Source of the DNA: Negadavirga shengliensis
GTDB lineage: Bacteria > Bacteroidota > Bacteroidia > Cytophagales > Cyclobacteriaceae
Length of the DNA: 64,000 nucleotides
Assembly: GCF_042652345.1 (NCBI RefSeq)
Contig: NZ_JBHSJJ010000003.1
Location: 372,001 to 436,000, forward strand
Direction: 5' to 3'
The notes beneath the pieces are model-generated. The model made no database searches. It had not been told where the DNA came from and was given only the letters and a program-made list of their open reading frames with translations. The translations under genes and the position numbers were made by a program. This document shows positions 1 through 7,999 of the stretch, in pieces; positions within the stretch are counted from its first letter, which is position 1, and each line of letters opens with the position of its first letter.

Positions 1-1025
1 AAATTCCAAAGAAACTCATCTCCCTCTATCCGCCGGAAAACCGCGACGAATCCCGCTTGATGGTAGTTCACCGGGCTACCGGTGAAATTGAACACAAAGT
101 ATTCAAAGACATCATTGAGTACTTTGATGAAGGGGATGTGTTTGTTACCAATAATACGAAAGTTTTTCCTGCCCGGTTATATGGGAATAAGGAAAAAACA
201 GGCGCAAAAATCGAGGTTTTTTTATTGAGGGAACTCAACCAGGATCTCAGACTTTGGGATGTGCTGGTGGATCCAGCCAGGAAAATAAGGGTCGGTAACA
301 AGCTGTATTTTGGAGACAGTGATCTGGTAGCTGAAGTGATTGATAACACAACTTCCAGGGGTAGAACCATTCGGTTTCTTTTTGATGGCACCGATGAAGA
401 GTTTTATAAAACCATTGATACCTTGGGCGAAACACCTCTTCTGAAAGAGTATATTGAGAGGGATGTGGAAGCCGCGGACAGAGAACGTTATCAGACGATC
501 TTTGCAGAGCATGTGGGCGCCGTGGCTGCCCCTACAGCTGGCTTGCATTTCACCAAACACCTATTAAAACGGCTGGAAATAAAAGGGGTGGAAGTAAGCC
601 CCATCACCCTGCACATTGGTCTGGGGACCTTCAGACAGGTGGATGTTGAAGACCTGACGAAACACAAAATGGATTCAGAAAATTACGATATACCCCAGCA
701 AACGGTAAACCTTGTCAATGCGGCGTTGGATAACAAGAAAAGGGTCGTCGCAGTGGGAACCACTTCATTAAAGACCATTGAGTCCTCTGTGACCGCAAAT
801 GGCAGACTGAAAGCCAGCAGAGGGTGGACGGATAAGTTTATCATCCCACCCTATGAATTCAAAATTGCCAATGCGCTGGTTACCAACTTCCATTTACCCG
901 AATCCACTTTGCTGATGACAGCTGCCGCTTTCGGGGGATATGATCTTATCATGAAAGCTTATAAAACAGCAATTAAAGAAAACTATAAGTTTTTTTCCTA
1001 TGGCGACGCCATGCTGATCCTGTAG
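1..1025 (+). CDS. queA: S-adenosylmethionine:tRNA ribosyltransferase-isomerase (5' end outside window)
   Basis: QueA transfers the ribosyl moiety of SAM to 7-aminomethyl-deazaguanine in tRNA, giving epoxyqueuosine, in the cytoplasm. The reading frame is open from base 3, giving about 340 visible residues. It begins with the family N-terminal signature LYPPENRDESRLMVVHR, followed by NNTKVFPARLYG, GAVAAPTAGLHFT and LHIGLGTFRQV; all are hallmarks of the family. An internal TTG or ATG near position 57-60 could be taken as a start, but conserved family sequence continues upstream of it, so the true start lies left of the window. A terminator follows directly. A second queuosine gene, queD, lies 22 kb away. 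Confidence 0.95.
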   Translation, partial: IPKKLISLYPPENRDESRLMVVHRATGEIEHKVFKDIIEYFDEGDVFVTNNTKVFPARLYGNKEKTGAKIEVFLLRELNQDLRLWDVLVDPARKIRVGNKLYFGDSDLVAEVIDNTTSRGRTIRFLFDGTDEEFYKTIDTLGETPLLKEYIERDVEAADRERYQTIFAEHVGAVAAPTAGLHFTKHLLKRLEIKGVEVSPITLHIGLGTFRQVDVEDLTKHKMDSENYDIPQQTVNLVNAALDNKKRVVAVGTTSLKTIESSVTANGRLKASRGWTDKFIIPPYEFKIANALVTNFHLPESTLLMTAAAFGGYDLIMKAYKTAIKENYKFFSYGDAMLIL

Positions 1026-1060
1026 CTTGCCATTTGACCCGAGCAGAAATTTATTTGAAC

Positions 1061-1091
1061 AACCCACGTGAAATCCGACGTGGGTTTTTTT
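1061..1091 (+). terminator. Rho-independent terminator after queA
   Basis: A 9-bp perfect stem (AACCCACGT at 1061-1069 pairing with ACGTGGGTT at 1078-1086) has an 8-base loop and leads into a run of seven T (1085-1091). It lies 36 bases after the queA stop codon. Confidence 0.9.
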
Positions 1092-1150
1092 ACCTTTCAG
1101 GCTTCGATTTTTCTAAAAATCCTCCTCCTTATATTATTAAAATTTTTTAT

Positions 1151-1173
1151 TTATTTGTATTAAATCTAAATAA
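1151..1173 (+). promoter_or_regulatory. Candidate metal-regulator operator over the feoA promoter
   Basis: This is an imperfect 23-bp palindrome: left arm TTATTTGTATT, centre A, right arm AATCTAAATAA, with 9 of 11 arm positions paired. The same right arm occurs twice ahead of the TonB receptor gene at 3927. It overlaps the -33 element, as expected for a repressor. The shape (TTTAGATT..AATCTAAA) resembles DtxR/MntR-family boxes, but a Fur-type protein is also possible. Binding by any given protein is inference. Confidence 0.6.
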
Positions 1174-1185
1174 AGGATAATTTTG
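1154..1185 (+). promoter_or_regulatory. Bacteroidota-type promoter of feoAB
   Basis: A -33 TTTG at 1154-1157, a 20-base spacer and a perfect -7 TAATTTTG at 1178-1185 match the Bacteroidota consensus TTTG / TAnnTTTG. The palindrome at 1151-1173 covers the -33 element. The feoA start codon is about 70 bases downstream. Confidence 0.7.
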
Positions 1186-1258
1186 GGTCGGGTAATCTCA
1201 TTCAGTAGCCGTCCGTGCTATCCGGGATCAACCTATTTCATTAACATCAACCGTATAC

Positions 1259-1477
1259 ATGACCGCAGACCAGCTTCATTTGGACGAGGAAAAGATCATC
1301 GATTCAGTAAATGAATCCCCCATCTCCATCAATTTTTTGGAAATGGGAATATTGCCGGGTAAAACCATAAAACTCATCAGCAAAGCTCCGTTTTCTGGTC
1401 CCAAGGCATTCCTGATTGGGGGGAGTATCATCGCCCTGAGAAGAAGTGAAGCTGTTTTAATCCAATTGAAACTTTAA
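1259..1477 (+). CDS. feoA: FeoA family ferrous iron transport protein
   Basis: This small cytoplasmic SH3-like protein of 72 aa acts with FeoB in ferrous iron import. The family pattern is visible in FLEMGILPGKTIKLISKAPFSGPKAFLIGGSIIALRRSEA, covering the usual beta-barrel with the conserved G-x-P-G turn and the ALR motif. The length is normal for a stand-alone FeoA. The ATG follows a 230-bp intergenic region holding a clear promoter and palindromic operator. feoB begins 6 bp after the stop, so the two genes are cotranscribed. Confidence 0.92.
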   Translation: MTADQLHLDEEKIIDSVNESPISINFLEMGILPGKTIKLISKAPFSGPKAFLIGGSIIALRRSEAVLIQLKL

Positions 1478-1483
1478 ACGGAT

Positions 1484-3604
1484 ATGGACGTAGCCACGCT
1501 CACAGGAACTAAAACCGTTGCCATTATAGGGAACCCCAATGTGGGTAAATCCAGTGTTTTCAACCATCTGACGGGTCTGAACCAGAAAGTAGGCAACTAC
1601 CCAGGGGTTACGGTAGATAAGATGATCGGTTCCCTTAAGGCCGGGGGCAGGGTCTATGAATTGGTGGATCTACCGGGGACTTATAGCCTGTATCCCAAAT
1701 CCGAAGATGAGGTAATTGCCCATAGGGTATTGAATGGGGTAGGAGGTGAGCGACCTGATTTTGTATTGGTAATATTGGATGCCTGCAACCTTGAACGAAG
1801 TTTGCTGCTGGCCACGCAGGTGATTGATTTAGGACTTCCGGTGGCTCTGGCCATCAATATGAAGGATATGGCCCTTAAACGTGGTCTTACCATCAAGACA
1901 TTTGAGCTGTACAAAAGCCTCGGTGTTCCGATTATCATGACCGATGCCCGGCACGCTGACGGCATGGATGCCATCAGAAACCTTATTGCCGGGGAGAAAT
2001 TCGAATCCCCGAAACCTTTATTGGAAGCAGATTCATATGCACCTCAAGTGCTGCTGGATGAGGTGCTGTTTAAGTTTGGACTGACAACCCCTTATCAGGC
2101 ATTTCAGCTATTGGTTTTTGGTGAACATGACAGCGCATTGTCCCTTGGCGACAAAAACTGGTTGAAGGAAAAATCGGAAGCCTATGGCTTTGACAAAAAG
2201 GGCGGACAGGTAAAGGAAACTGAAACCAGGTATAAGAAAATTAAAGAAATCTTGACTAAAGCTATCGCTCGGGAAGACGGCCCGGGCCGGGATATTACCT
2301 TATCTTTGGACACGGTTTTTTTGCACCGGGTATGGGGTTACCTGATTTTTCTGGCCATTATGTTGCTGGTCTTTCAAGCCATTTTTGCCTGGGCTGAGTA
2401 CCCCATGGACCTGATAGATAGGAGTTTTACGGCATTTGGAAGCTGGGTTTATGATACCTTTCCCCCGGGGGTTTTTACCGATCTGTTGGCAGAAGGTATT
2501 ATTCCGGGGATAGGAGGGATAGTAATATTTATTCCCCAAATCGCTTTGTTGTTTGGGTTTCTGGCTTTTTTGGAGGATACGGGGTATTTCTCTAGGGTGG
2601 TTTTTTTGATGGACAGGATGATGCGCCCCTTCGGACTGCATGGAAAGAGTATCGTTCCCCTGATTTCCGGTATGGCTTGCGCGATTCCCGGTATTATGGC
2701 TACCAGAAACATTAGCCATGCAAAAGAAAGGCTGATCACCATATTGGTCACTCCTTGGATGAGCTGTTCGGCCCGGTTGCCGGTATATATTATTTTGATT
2801 GGGCTAACGGTGCCCGATGAGCCTTTTCTGGGGATCAATCTTCAGGCCATTGCTTTATTGGCAATGTACCTGCTTGGGGCATCCTTTACCTTACTGGGGG
2901 CGTTGGTCCTGAAATATATACTGAAGACAAAAGAACTCAGCTATCTGATTGCCGATCTTCCTGTCTACCGTTTTCCCCGGTGGAAGACCGTCGTTCTCAC
3001 CATGTTCAATAAATCCAGAATCTTTGTAGTGGAGGCGGGAAAGGTGATTTTGATGATATCCGTCGTGTTATGGGTATTGGCCAGTCATGGCCCTTCAGGT
3101 CAAATAGATGCATTGGAAGAAGAAAAAGCGGCCTTACAGGCGGAAGCTTCGAAGGAGGAAAGAGAGGAGATTGAAGAATTATACGCTTCGAGGGAACTCG
3201 AGGCCTCCTATATTGGGATTATGGGTAAAGGCATTGAGCCGATCATCCGTCCATTGGGTTATGATTGGAAAATCGGGATCGCCTTGTTGACTTCCTTTGC
3301 GGCCCGGGAGGTATTTGTGGCCACAATAGCCACCATTTATAGCATAGGGGGAGACGTAGAAAACGAAATGACCATTCGGGAAAAACTGGCGAGTGAGGTG
3401 CATCCGGATACCGGGGAAAAGGTTTTTGACAAAGCGACAGGCTTCTCACTTATGGTTTTTTATGCCTTTGCCATGCAATGCATGAGTACTTTGGCCGTAG
3501 TGTACAGGGAAACCAAAACCTGGAAATGGCCCCTGGTACAAACCGTCGCCATGACCGGCGTGGCTTATTTGGCAGCGTTCATTACTTATCAAATATTTTC
3601 ATAG
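1484..3604 (+). CDS. feoB: Ferrous iron transporter FeoB
   Basis: This is the main membrane permease for Fe2+, with a cytoplasmic N-terminal GTPase. At 706 aa it has G1 GNPNVGKSS (residues 16-24), the G2 region NYPGVTVD (38-45), G3 DLPGTYS (62-68) and G4 NMKD (near 124). A helical guanine-dissociation-inhibitor-like spacer follows, and then a membrane part from about residue 280 with the two Gate motifs (GFLAFLEDTGYFSR and the later RIFVVEAGKVIL region). A charged Glu-rich loop at about 545-570 sits between membrane halves. The length is near the family norm. It lies between feoA and a small Cys-rich partner, in one operon. Confidence 0.97.
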   Translation: MDVATLTGTKTVAIIGNPNVGKSSVFNHLTGLNQKVGNYPGVTVDKMIGSLKAGGRVYELVDLPGTYSLYPKSEDEVIAHRVLNGVGGERPDFVLVILDACNLERSLLLATQVIDLGLPVALAINMKDMALKRGLTIKTFELYKSLGVPIIMTDARHADGMDAIRNLIAGEKFESPKPLLEADSYAPQVLLDEVLFKFGLTTPYQAFQLLVFGEHDSALSLGDKNWLKEKSEAYGFDKKGGQVKETETRYKKIKEILTKAIAREDGPGRDITLSLDTVFLHRVWGYLIFLAIMLLVFQAIFAWAEYPMDLIDRSFTAFGSWVYDTFPPGVFTDLLAEGIIPGIGGIVIFIPQIALLFGFLAFLEDTGYFSRVVFLMDRMMRPFGLHGKSIVPLISGMACAIPGIMATRNISHAKERLITILVTPWMSCSARLPVYIILIGLTVPDEPFLGINLQAIALLAMYLLGASFTLLGALVLKYILKTKELSYLIADLPVYRFPRWKTVVLTMFNKSRIFVVEAGKVILMISVVLWVLASHGPSGQIDALEEEKAALQAEASKEEREEIEELYASRELEASYIGIMGKGIEPIIRPLGYDWKIGIALLTSFAAREVFVATIATIYSIGGDVENEMTIREKLASEVHPDTGEKVFDKATGFSLMVFYAFAMQCMSTLAVVYRETKTWKWPLVQTVAMTGVAYLAAFITYQIFS

Positions 3605-3606
3605 TT

Positions 3607-3729
3607 ATGTGGCAGGATATCTTAGTATGGAGTTTGTTTCTCGGGGTCATAGGGCTTTGGATTTACCGTTTGGCAAATAAAAAACAGGCCAAGACCAAAA
3701 CCACCTGTGGGTGCGACAAATGCGGTTAA
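3607..3729 (+). CDS. FeoB-associated Cys-rich membrane protein
   Basis: This 40-aa protein starts with ATG at 3607, two bases after the feoB stop. One membrane helix (about residues 4-22, ILVWSLFLGVIGLWIYRL) is followed by a basic stretch and a Cys tail, CGCDKCG. Short proteins of this build follow feoB in many Bacteroidota and are classed as FeoB-associated Cys-rich membrane proteins, possibly playing the part of FeoC. A longer frame running back to 3478 only overlaps feoB and is not used. The role is inferred from position and composition. Confidence 0.8.
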   Translation: MWQDILVWSLFLGVIGLWIYRLANKKQAKTKTTCGCDKCG

Positions 3730-3844
3730 CTAAAAACAGCGAGGCAATTTGCTTTTACGACCCCTACAAAGAACGCAACCGGCAGGTTCTCATGCAGCCT
3801 ATCTTTTAGTTGTAATATCATTTTCATAATACCATAGAAAAATA

Positions 3845-3867
3845 TTATTAAGATTTAATCTAAATAA
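3845..3867 (+). promoter_or_regulatory. Candidate metal-regulator operator ahead of the TonB receptor, site 1
   Basis: This is a near-perfect 23-bp palindrome: TTATTAAGATT, centre T, AATCTAAATAA, with 10 of 11 arm positions paired. It matches the operator over the feoA promoter. It is the best of three copies and lies 60 bp before the receptor start codon. The regulator is unknown; a DtxR/MntR- or Fur-type protein is my inference. Confidence 0.65.
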
Positions 3868-3901
3868 ATTGACTGGATTAATTTGTTGAGGCATTTTTGC
3901 A

Positions 3902-3924
3902 TAATCAATAATTAATCTAAATAA
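3902..3924 (+). promoter_or_regulatory. Candidate metal-regulator half-site ahead of the TonB receptor, site 2
   Basis: The right arm AATCTAAATAA (3914-3924) is identical to the other two sites, but the left arm matches only about 6 of 11 positions. It ends two bases before the receptor ATG, so a bound protein could block both transcription and start-codon access. Confidence 0.4.
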
Positions 3925-3926
3925 AC

Positions 3927-6380
3927 ATGAAAAAAAGATACCTGCTGTTTCTTTTTTGTGCGCTGTTGACGGCTGGGGCCTCAATGGGTCAAAATGAGAT
4001 AATTACCATAAAGGGGAAAATAAAAGACATTACAGATCAATCCGTTGCAGGGGCTACCATCCAGATAGCAGGAACCACACATGGTACCGCATCTGACCGG
4101 GAAGGGAATTTTTCCCTGGATTTTTCCAAACCTGGGAATTATGAATTGATCATCAGCTTCGTAGGTTTTGAAACCCAAAAGTTGTCCATAAACGTGGCTT
4201 CCGGTCAGAAATCCCTGATAGAGGTGACATTAAAGGAGGATATCTCCCAGCTACAATTTGTGGAGATTATTGGAAGAAAAGAAGACAGTTACCGCAATAC
4301 GACGAGTTTTGTGGGAAGCAAGAGCCAAACGCAACTTAAGGACCTGCCCCAATCGGTGTCTTATGTCACCAAAGAGGTGATCATGGACCAAGGGCTGATG
4401 AGAAGTGGGGAAACCGTCCGGAATTTTAGCGGGGTCAATCAATTTACCTTTTATGATGATATTACCATCAGGGGATTTAGGGTCAACGGGGGCAGCAATA
4501 CCCAGCTGGTGAATGGGATGCGAACCACTTCGGGCTTTTGGAAACAGCCTTTGATCAATTTTCTGGAGCGGGTGGAGGTACTGAAGGGACCCTCTTCTGC
4601 GTTGTTCGGTAACGCCAGCCCCGGAGGTGTGGTGAACAGGGTGACCAAAAAACCATTGGATTCCCCTTACAATTCCGTTAGTTTTTCAATGGGAAGTTTC
4701 AATACCTTTAGGACTTTGGCGGATTTTACAGGCCCGGCCAATGAGAGCAAGACCCTGCTGTACAGGCTGAACCTGGGATATGAAGATGCCCACGGTTTCA
4801 GGGATTTGCAGTTCGACAAAAATATCGTCATTGCCCCTTCCCTTTCATTTTTGCCCTCCGATAAGACCAGGGTAAACCTTGATTTTGTCTTTAACAACTC
4901 CAACAGCCGTCTGGACCGGGGTCAGTCTGCCTTTGAAGATGACCTCTATTCCACACCTGTGTCCCTTTCACTCAATACGGCAAATGATTATTTGAAGGAG
5001 CAGACCTATACCATGACGGCCTCTTTGACTCACCGGTTTTCCAGCCGTTTAAACCTCAACATGTCTTACATGAAAACGGGATACAGTGAGGATTTGACCG
5101 AACACCGCTCTTCCAATGTCTATGCGATAGACGGAACAGGAGCGACACTTCCGAACATGGTAGCCAGACAGATATTTATCAGAAAGAGAAGCCGGTTTGT
5201 CGACAACCTGACGACCTATTTCAATTATAACATGGAAACGGGAAGCATAAAGCACAAATGGGTTTTTGGATATGATTATGCGAGGGAAATGCTTCCTCCC
5301 GGGGGATCCCAACTAACGGCTACGGGCTACAGAAATGCAGCCAACACCGGTGTGATCAACACCTTCGACCCCAATAGACCCGAATTATACTTATTGGACA
5401 ATAACGGCAATCCGGTACCCAATGTGCCTCATTTTGACCTGACCGATCCGGTGGGTTCACAAAGGATGCAGGACATGAGCAAATATTTTTATGCTACCAG
5501 AGGATTTGACCCGACACTGTATCAACTCAACGGCCTCTATGTGCAGGACCAGCTGCAACTCGGAAAATTCCAAGCGATGCTGGGATTGCGCTATGAAAAT
5601 TATACCGATTTTGAAAATTATAGAAAAGATGGGGAACAAAAGGTAAACCAATATGCTTTGCTTCCGCGATTGGGTCTAGTATATACAGTCACTCCTGCCA
5701 TCAACCTCTATGGTACTTATGTGGAGGGCTATAATCCCCAGACCGCCGCTGTGATTGCCAACCCCAACGCCGGTGGTCCATTTGACCCGTTGATTTCAGA
5801 TATGGTTGAATTCGGAGCCAAGTCCGAATGGTTTAATAAAAACCTGGAAGTCACCACCGCCCTTTACCGGATCAGGCAGAAAAACACGTTGTATTCTGTG
5901 GTAGGAGAGCAGGACCTGTTGGAACAAATCGGTGAGGAAGTTGCCCAGGGTTTTGAAGTGGACGTGGTGGGCCGTATTCTTACCAACTGGAGTATTCTGG
6001 CGTCCTACGCCTTCAATGAGGCCAGTATCACGGAAAGTCCGCATGAACAGGAGTTGGGCATTCAGAAGCCCAATGCGCCCAAACACCAAGGAAACTTCTG
6101 GACCAAGTATGATTTTATAAGAGGTGAACTTGATGGCCTCGGATTTGGTTTTGGGACCAACTTTGTTTCTGCCAGAAACGTCTCTCTCAGCGATACCCAA
6201 ACCTTGCCGGGATATATGGTCATGAACGCGGCGGTTTATTACACCTCTGGCAACATGAGATTGCAACTGAATATGAATAACCTGGCCGACCAGCAGCATT
6301 GGGTGGGAGGATATGATTACTTAAGGCTGTTTCCCGGTGCCCCCAGAAACTTTCTGGGAACGCTTACCTACACTTTTTAA
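3927..6380 (+). CDS. TonB-dependent siderophore-type receptor
   Basis: This outer-membrane receptor, 817 aa, probably imports a ferric siderophore. A signal peptide (about residues 1-22, ending SMGQ) leads into a carboxypeptidase-regulatory-like beta domain (GKIKDITDQSVAGATIQIAGT, about 28-110). A plug domain follows (LKDLPQSVSYVTKEVI to GGVVNRVTKKP, about 135-240), then a 22-strand-type barrel ending TLTYTF, the usual C-terminal aromatic. The FhuE/FpvA-like plug wording and the next gene, a PepSY-helix protein, favour a siderophore over a glycan. Matching palindromes ahead of it and feoA point to shared iron control. The actual ligand cannot be told from the sequence. Confidence 0.88.
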   Translation: MKKRYLLFLFCALLTAGASMGQNEIITIKGKIKDITDQSVAGATIQIAGTTHGTASDREGNFSLDFSKPGNYELIISFVGFETQKLSINVASGQKSLIEVTLKEDISQLQFVEIIGRKEDSYRNTTSFVGSKSQTQLKDLPQSVSYVTKEVIMDQGLMRSGETVRNFSGVNQFTFYDDITIRGFRVNGGSNTQLVNGMRTTSGFWKQPLINFLERVEVLKGPSSALFGNASPGGVVNRVTKKPLDSPYNSVSFSMGSFNTFRTLADFTGPANESKTLLYRLNLGYEDAHGFRDLQFDKNIVIAPSLSFLPSDKTRVNLDFVFNNSNSRLDRGQSAFEDDLYSTPVSLSLNTANDYLKEQTYTMTASLTHRFSSRLNLNMSYMKTGYSEDLTEHRSSNVYAIDGTGATLPNMVARQIFIRKRSRFVDNLTTYFNYNMETGSIKHKWVFGYDYAREMLPPGGSQLTATGYRNAANTGVINTFDPNRPELYLLDNNGNPVPNVPHFDLTDPVGSQRMQDMSKYFYATRGFDPTLYQLNGLYVQDQLQLGKFQAMLGLRYENYTDFENYRKDGEQKVNQYALLPRLGLVYTVTPAINLYGTYVEGYNPQTAAVIANPNAGGPFDPLISDMVEFGAKSEWFNKNLEVTTALYRIRQKNTLYSVVGEQDLLEQIGEEVAQGFEVDVVGRILTNWSILASYAFNEASITESPHEQELGIQKPNAPKHQGNFWTKYDFIRGELDGLGFGFGTNFVSARNVSLSDTQTLPGYMVMNAAVYYTSGNMRLQLNMNNLADQQHWVGGYDYLRLFPGAPRNFLGTLTYTF

Positions 6381-6385
6381 AGAAA

Positions 6386-7726
6386 ATGGCTAAAGCAAAG
6401 AAATCCAATAAGATACTTTGGCGGATCCATAACTGGACCGGTCTTTACGTGGGGATCGTGATTGGCATTTTGAGCCTCACGGGGGCTTTAGCCGTCTTTA
6501 TTCCGGAAATAGAATCATGGATTCATCTTAATAATTTACAAGTAACAGCGGTACGGAAAAACAAAGCTCCCGTATCCCCCGTTTTGCACCAACTTAAAAA
6601 TCAATTTCATGATGACAGGCTGCTGGCTATTTATCCCCCGGCGTCCGAGGGGAAGCCTATGGAATTTGATTTTTATTCCTTTAAATCAAGGACCGATTCG
6701 AAACGAACCAAAGTGTTCGTAGATCCTGGTACAGGGAAGATCATTCATCACGTTGACCATCTGAACAGTGTGCCGAATTATCTAAGGCAGGTGCATGTAA
6801 GGTTAATGGACGGCTTTTATGGCCGACAGCTGGTGGGTCTGGCGGGAATAGGCCTGGTCGTCATTTCCATCACCGGATTGTTGATATACGGTGACTTTAT
6901 GAAAAAGCAGTTTTTTGGCGTGATCCGTCACGGGAAAAATATGAGAATCCTATTTGCGGATTGGCATAAACTGGTGGGCATTGTGGCATTGGTTTTTAAC
7001 CTTATGATAGCTTTCACGGGCGCCTGGCTCGGATTGCAGCCTCGATTGATGAAGTGGACCGGGATGGAAATTCCCAATGCCTACCTCCGCGATGAAAAGC
7101 CCTTGACACCGGAAGAGGATGAACGTTTTGAGTTTGATTATTACCTGGCTCTGGAAAAGTCACAGCAAGCCATTGATAACTTTATTCCGGTGATGGTGAC
7201 ACCCTCTTCGGACGGGAGCGCTACTTTGGAAATAAGAGGGGATTTAAAGGGGAATATTTATGAACCGCATATCAACAAAGTAGTGCTTGATAAAGGTTCG
7301 CTTGATGTGTTATTCCAATACGACATCAGCAAACAGAATTTTTGGCACAGGTTATATTTTATCCAGGAAGGTTTGCATTTTGGGAGATTTGCAGGAATCG
7401 GCGTGAAAATAGCTTACTTTCTACTGGGATTAACCTCCGGTTTTTTGTCAATCTCAGGATTCGTTATTTATCTAAAAAGAAAGGAGAAAAAAAATGGCAG
7501 CCGGCTGAACGCGGGGAAAACGGTATTTCTTTATTCCATGGGTACGGTAGCGGTACTTATTCTTTTGGGCCTGGCCACCACCCTGATAGGATACAATTAT
7601 GTCACCATGATAATCACTCCTTTGGTGTATCTTTTTCTGATCGCGTTCATAGGGTACCAAACCTACCGAAAGGTGATTAAAAATAAACGTGATCGTGATA
7701 AAACTAAAAAATGGGAATACGCATGA
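6386..7726 (+). CDS. PepSY-associated TM helix domain protein (PiuB-like)
   Basis: This inner-membrane protein has 446 aa and four to five membrane segments, with periplasmic PepSY-type loops. The N-terminal motif KILWRIHNWTGLYVGIVIGILSLTGALAVF and the second repeat ADWHKLVGIVALVFNLMIAFTGAWLGL carry the family His residues (H-W, W-H-K), which could ligate heme. Members next to siderophore receptors are thought to reduce ferric siderophores in the periplasm. The gene starts 5 bp after the receptor stop and overlaps the next small gene by ATGA, so it belongs to the iron operon. Reductase activity is inference. Confidence 0.82.
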   Translation: MAKAKKSNKILWRIHNWTGLYVGIVIGILSLTGALAVFIPEIESWIHLNNLQVTAVRKNKAPVSPVLHQLKNQFHDDRLLAIYPPASEGKPMEFDFYSFKSRTDSKRTKVFVDPGTGKIIHHVDHLNSVPNYLRQVHVRLMDGFYGRQLVGLAGIGLVVISITGLLIYGDFMKKQFFGVIRHGKNMRILFADWHKLVGIVALVFNLMIAFTGAWLGLQPRLMKWTGMEIPNAYLRDEKPLTPEEDERFEFDYYLALEKSQQAIDNFIPVMVTPSSDGSATLEIRGDLKGNIYEPHINKVVLDKGSLDVLFQYDISKQNFWHRLYFIQEGLHFGRFAGIGVKIAYFLLGLTSGFLSISGFVIYLKRKEKKNGSRLNAGKTVFLYSMGTVAVLILLGLATTLIGYNYVTMIITPLVYLFLIAFIGYQTYRKVIKNKRDRDKTKKWEYA

Positions 7727-7968
7727 ACGCATTTGACAAGAGAGTGGAGCATTTACTGATACCCTGTAATCTGGCCTTTTTGGTTTTCTATTGCATCGTA
7801 TGTCTGTACTATATAGACCAGTATTTGGCGGAGGCAATATTAAAAAAAGAGTGTGTGCTCAGCATGATCGTACTGTTCCACTCAGGTTTATGTTTAAAAA
7901 TCAAATCGTTGGGGTTTCAGGTGGCGGTTGCGCTGTTAGGGGTACTGTCTTTTTTATACCTTTTATAG
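7723..7968 (+). CDS. Small hypothetical membrane protein in the iron operon
   Basis: This 81-aa protein starts at the ATG in the ATGA overlap with the PepSY gene; an in-frame ATG at 7711 would add four residues. Two to three hydrophobic stretches are visible (CNLAFLVFYCIVCLYYI, ECVLSMIVLFHSGLCL and a C-terminal VAVALLGVLSFLYLL), so it is likely an integral membrane protein. I do not recognise a family. Tight coupling to the PepSY gene suggests an accessory role in siderophore iron uptake. Confidence 0.6.
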   Translation: MNAFDKRVEHLLIPCNLAFLVFYCIVCLYYIDQYLAEAILKKECVLSMIVLFHSGLCLKIKSLGFQVAVALLGVLSFLYLL

Positions 7969-7999
7969 CGCAAGGAAACCAGGCAGCCTGGATAGGAGC

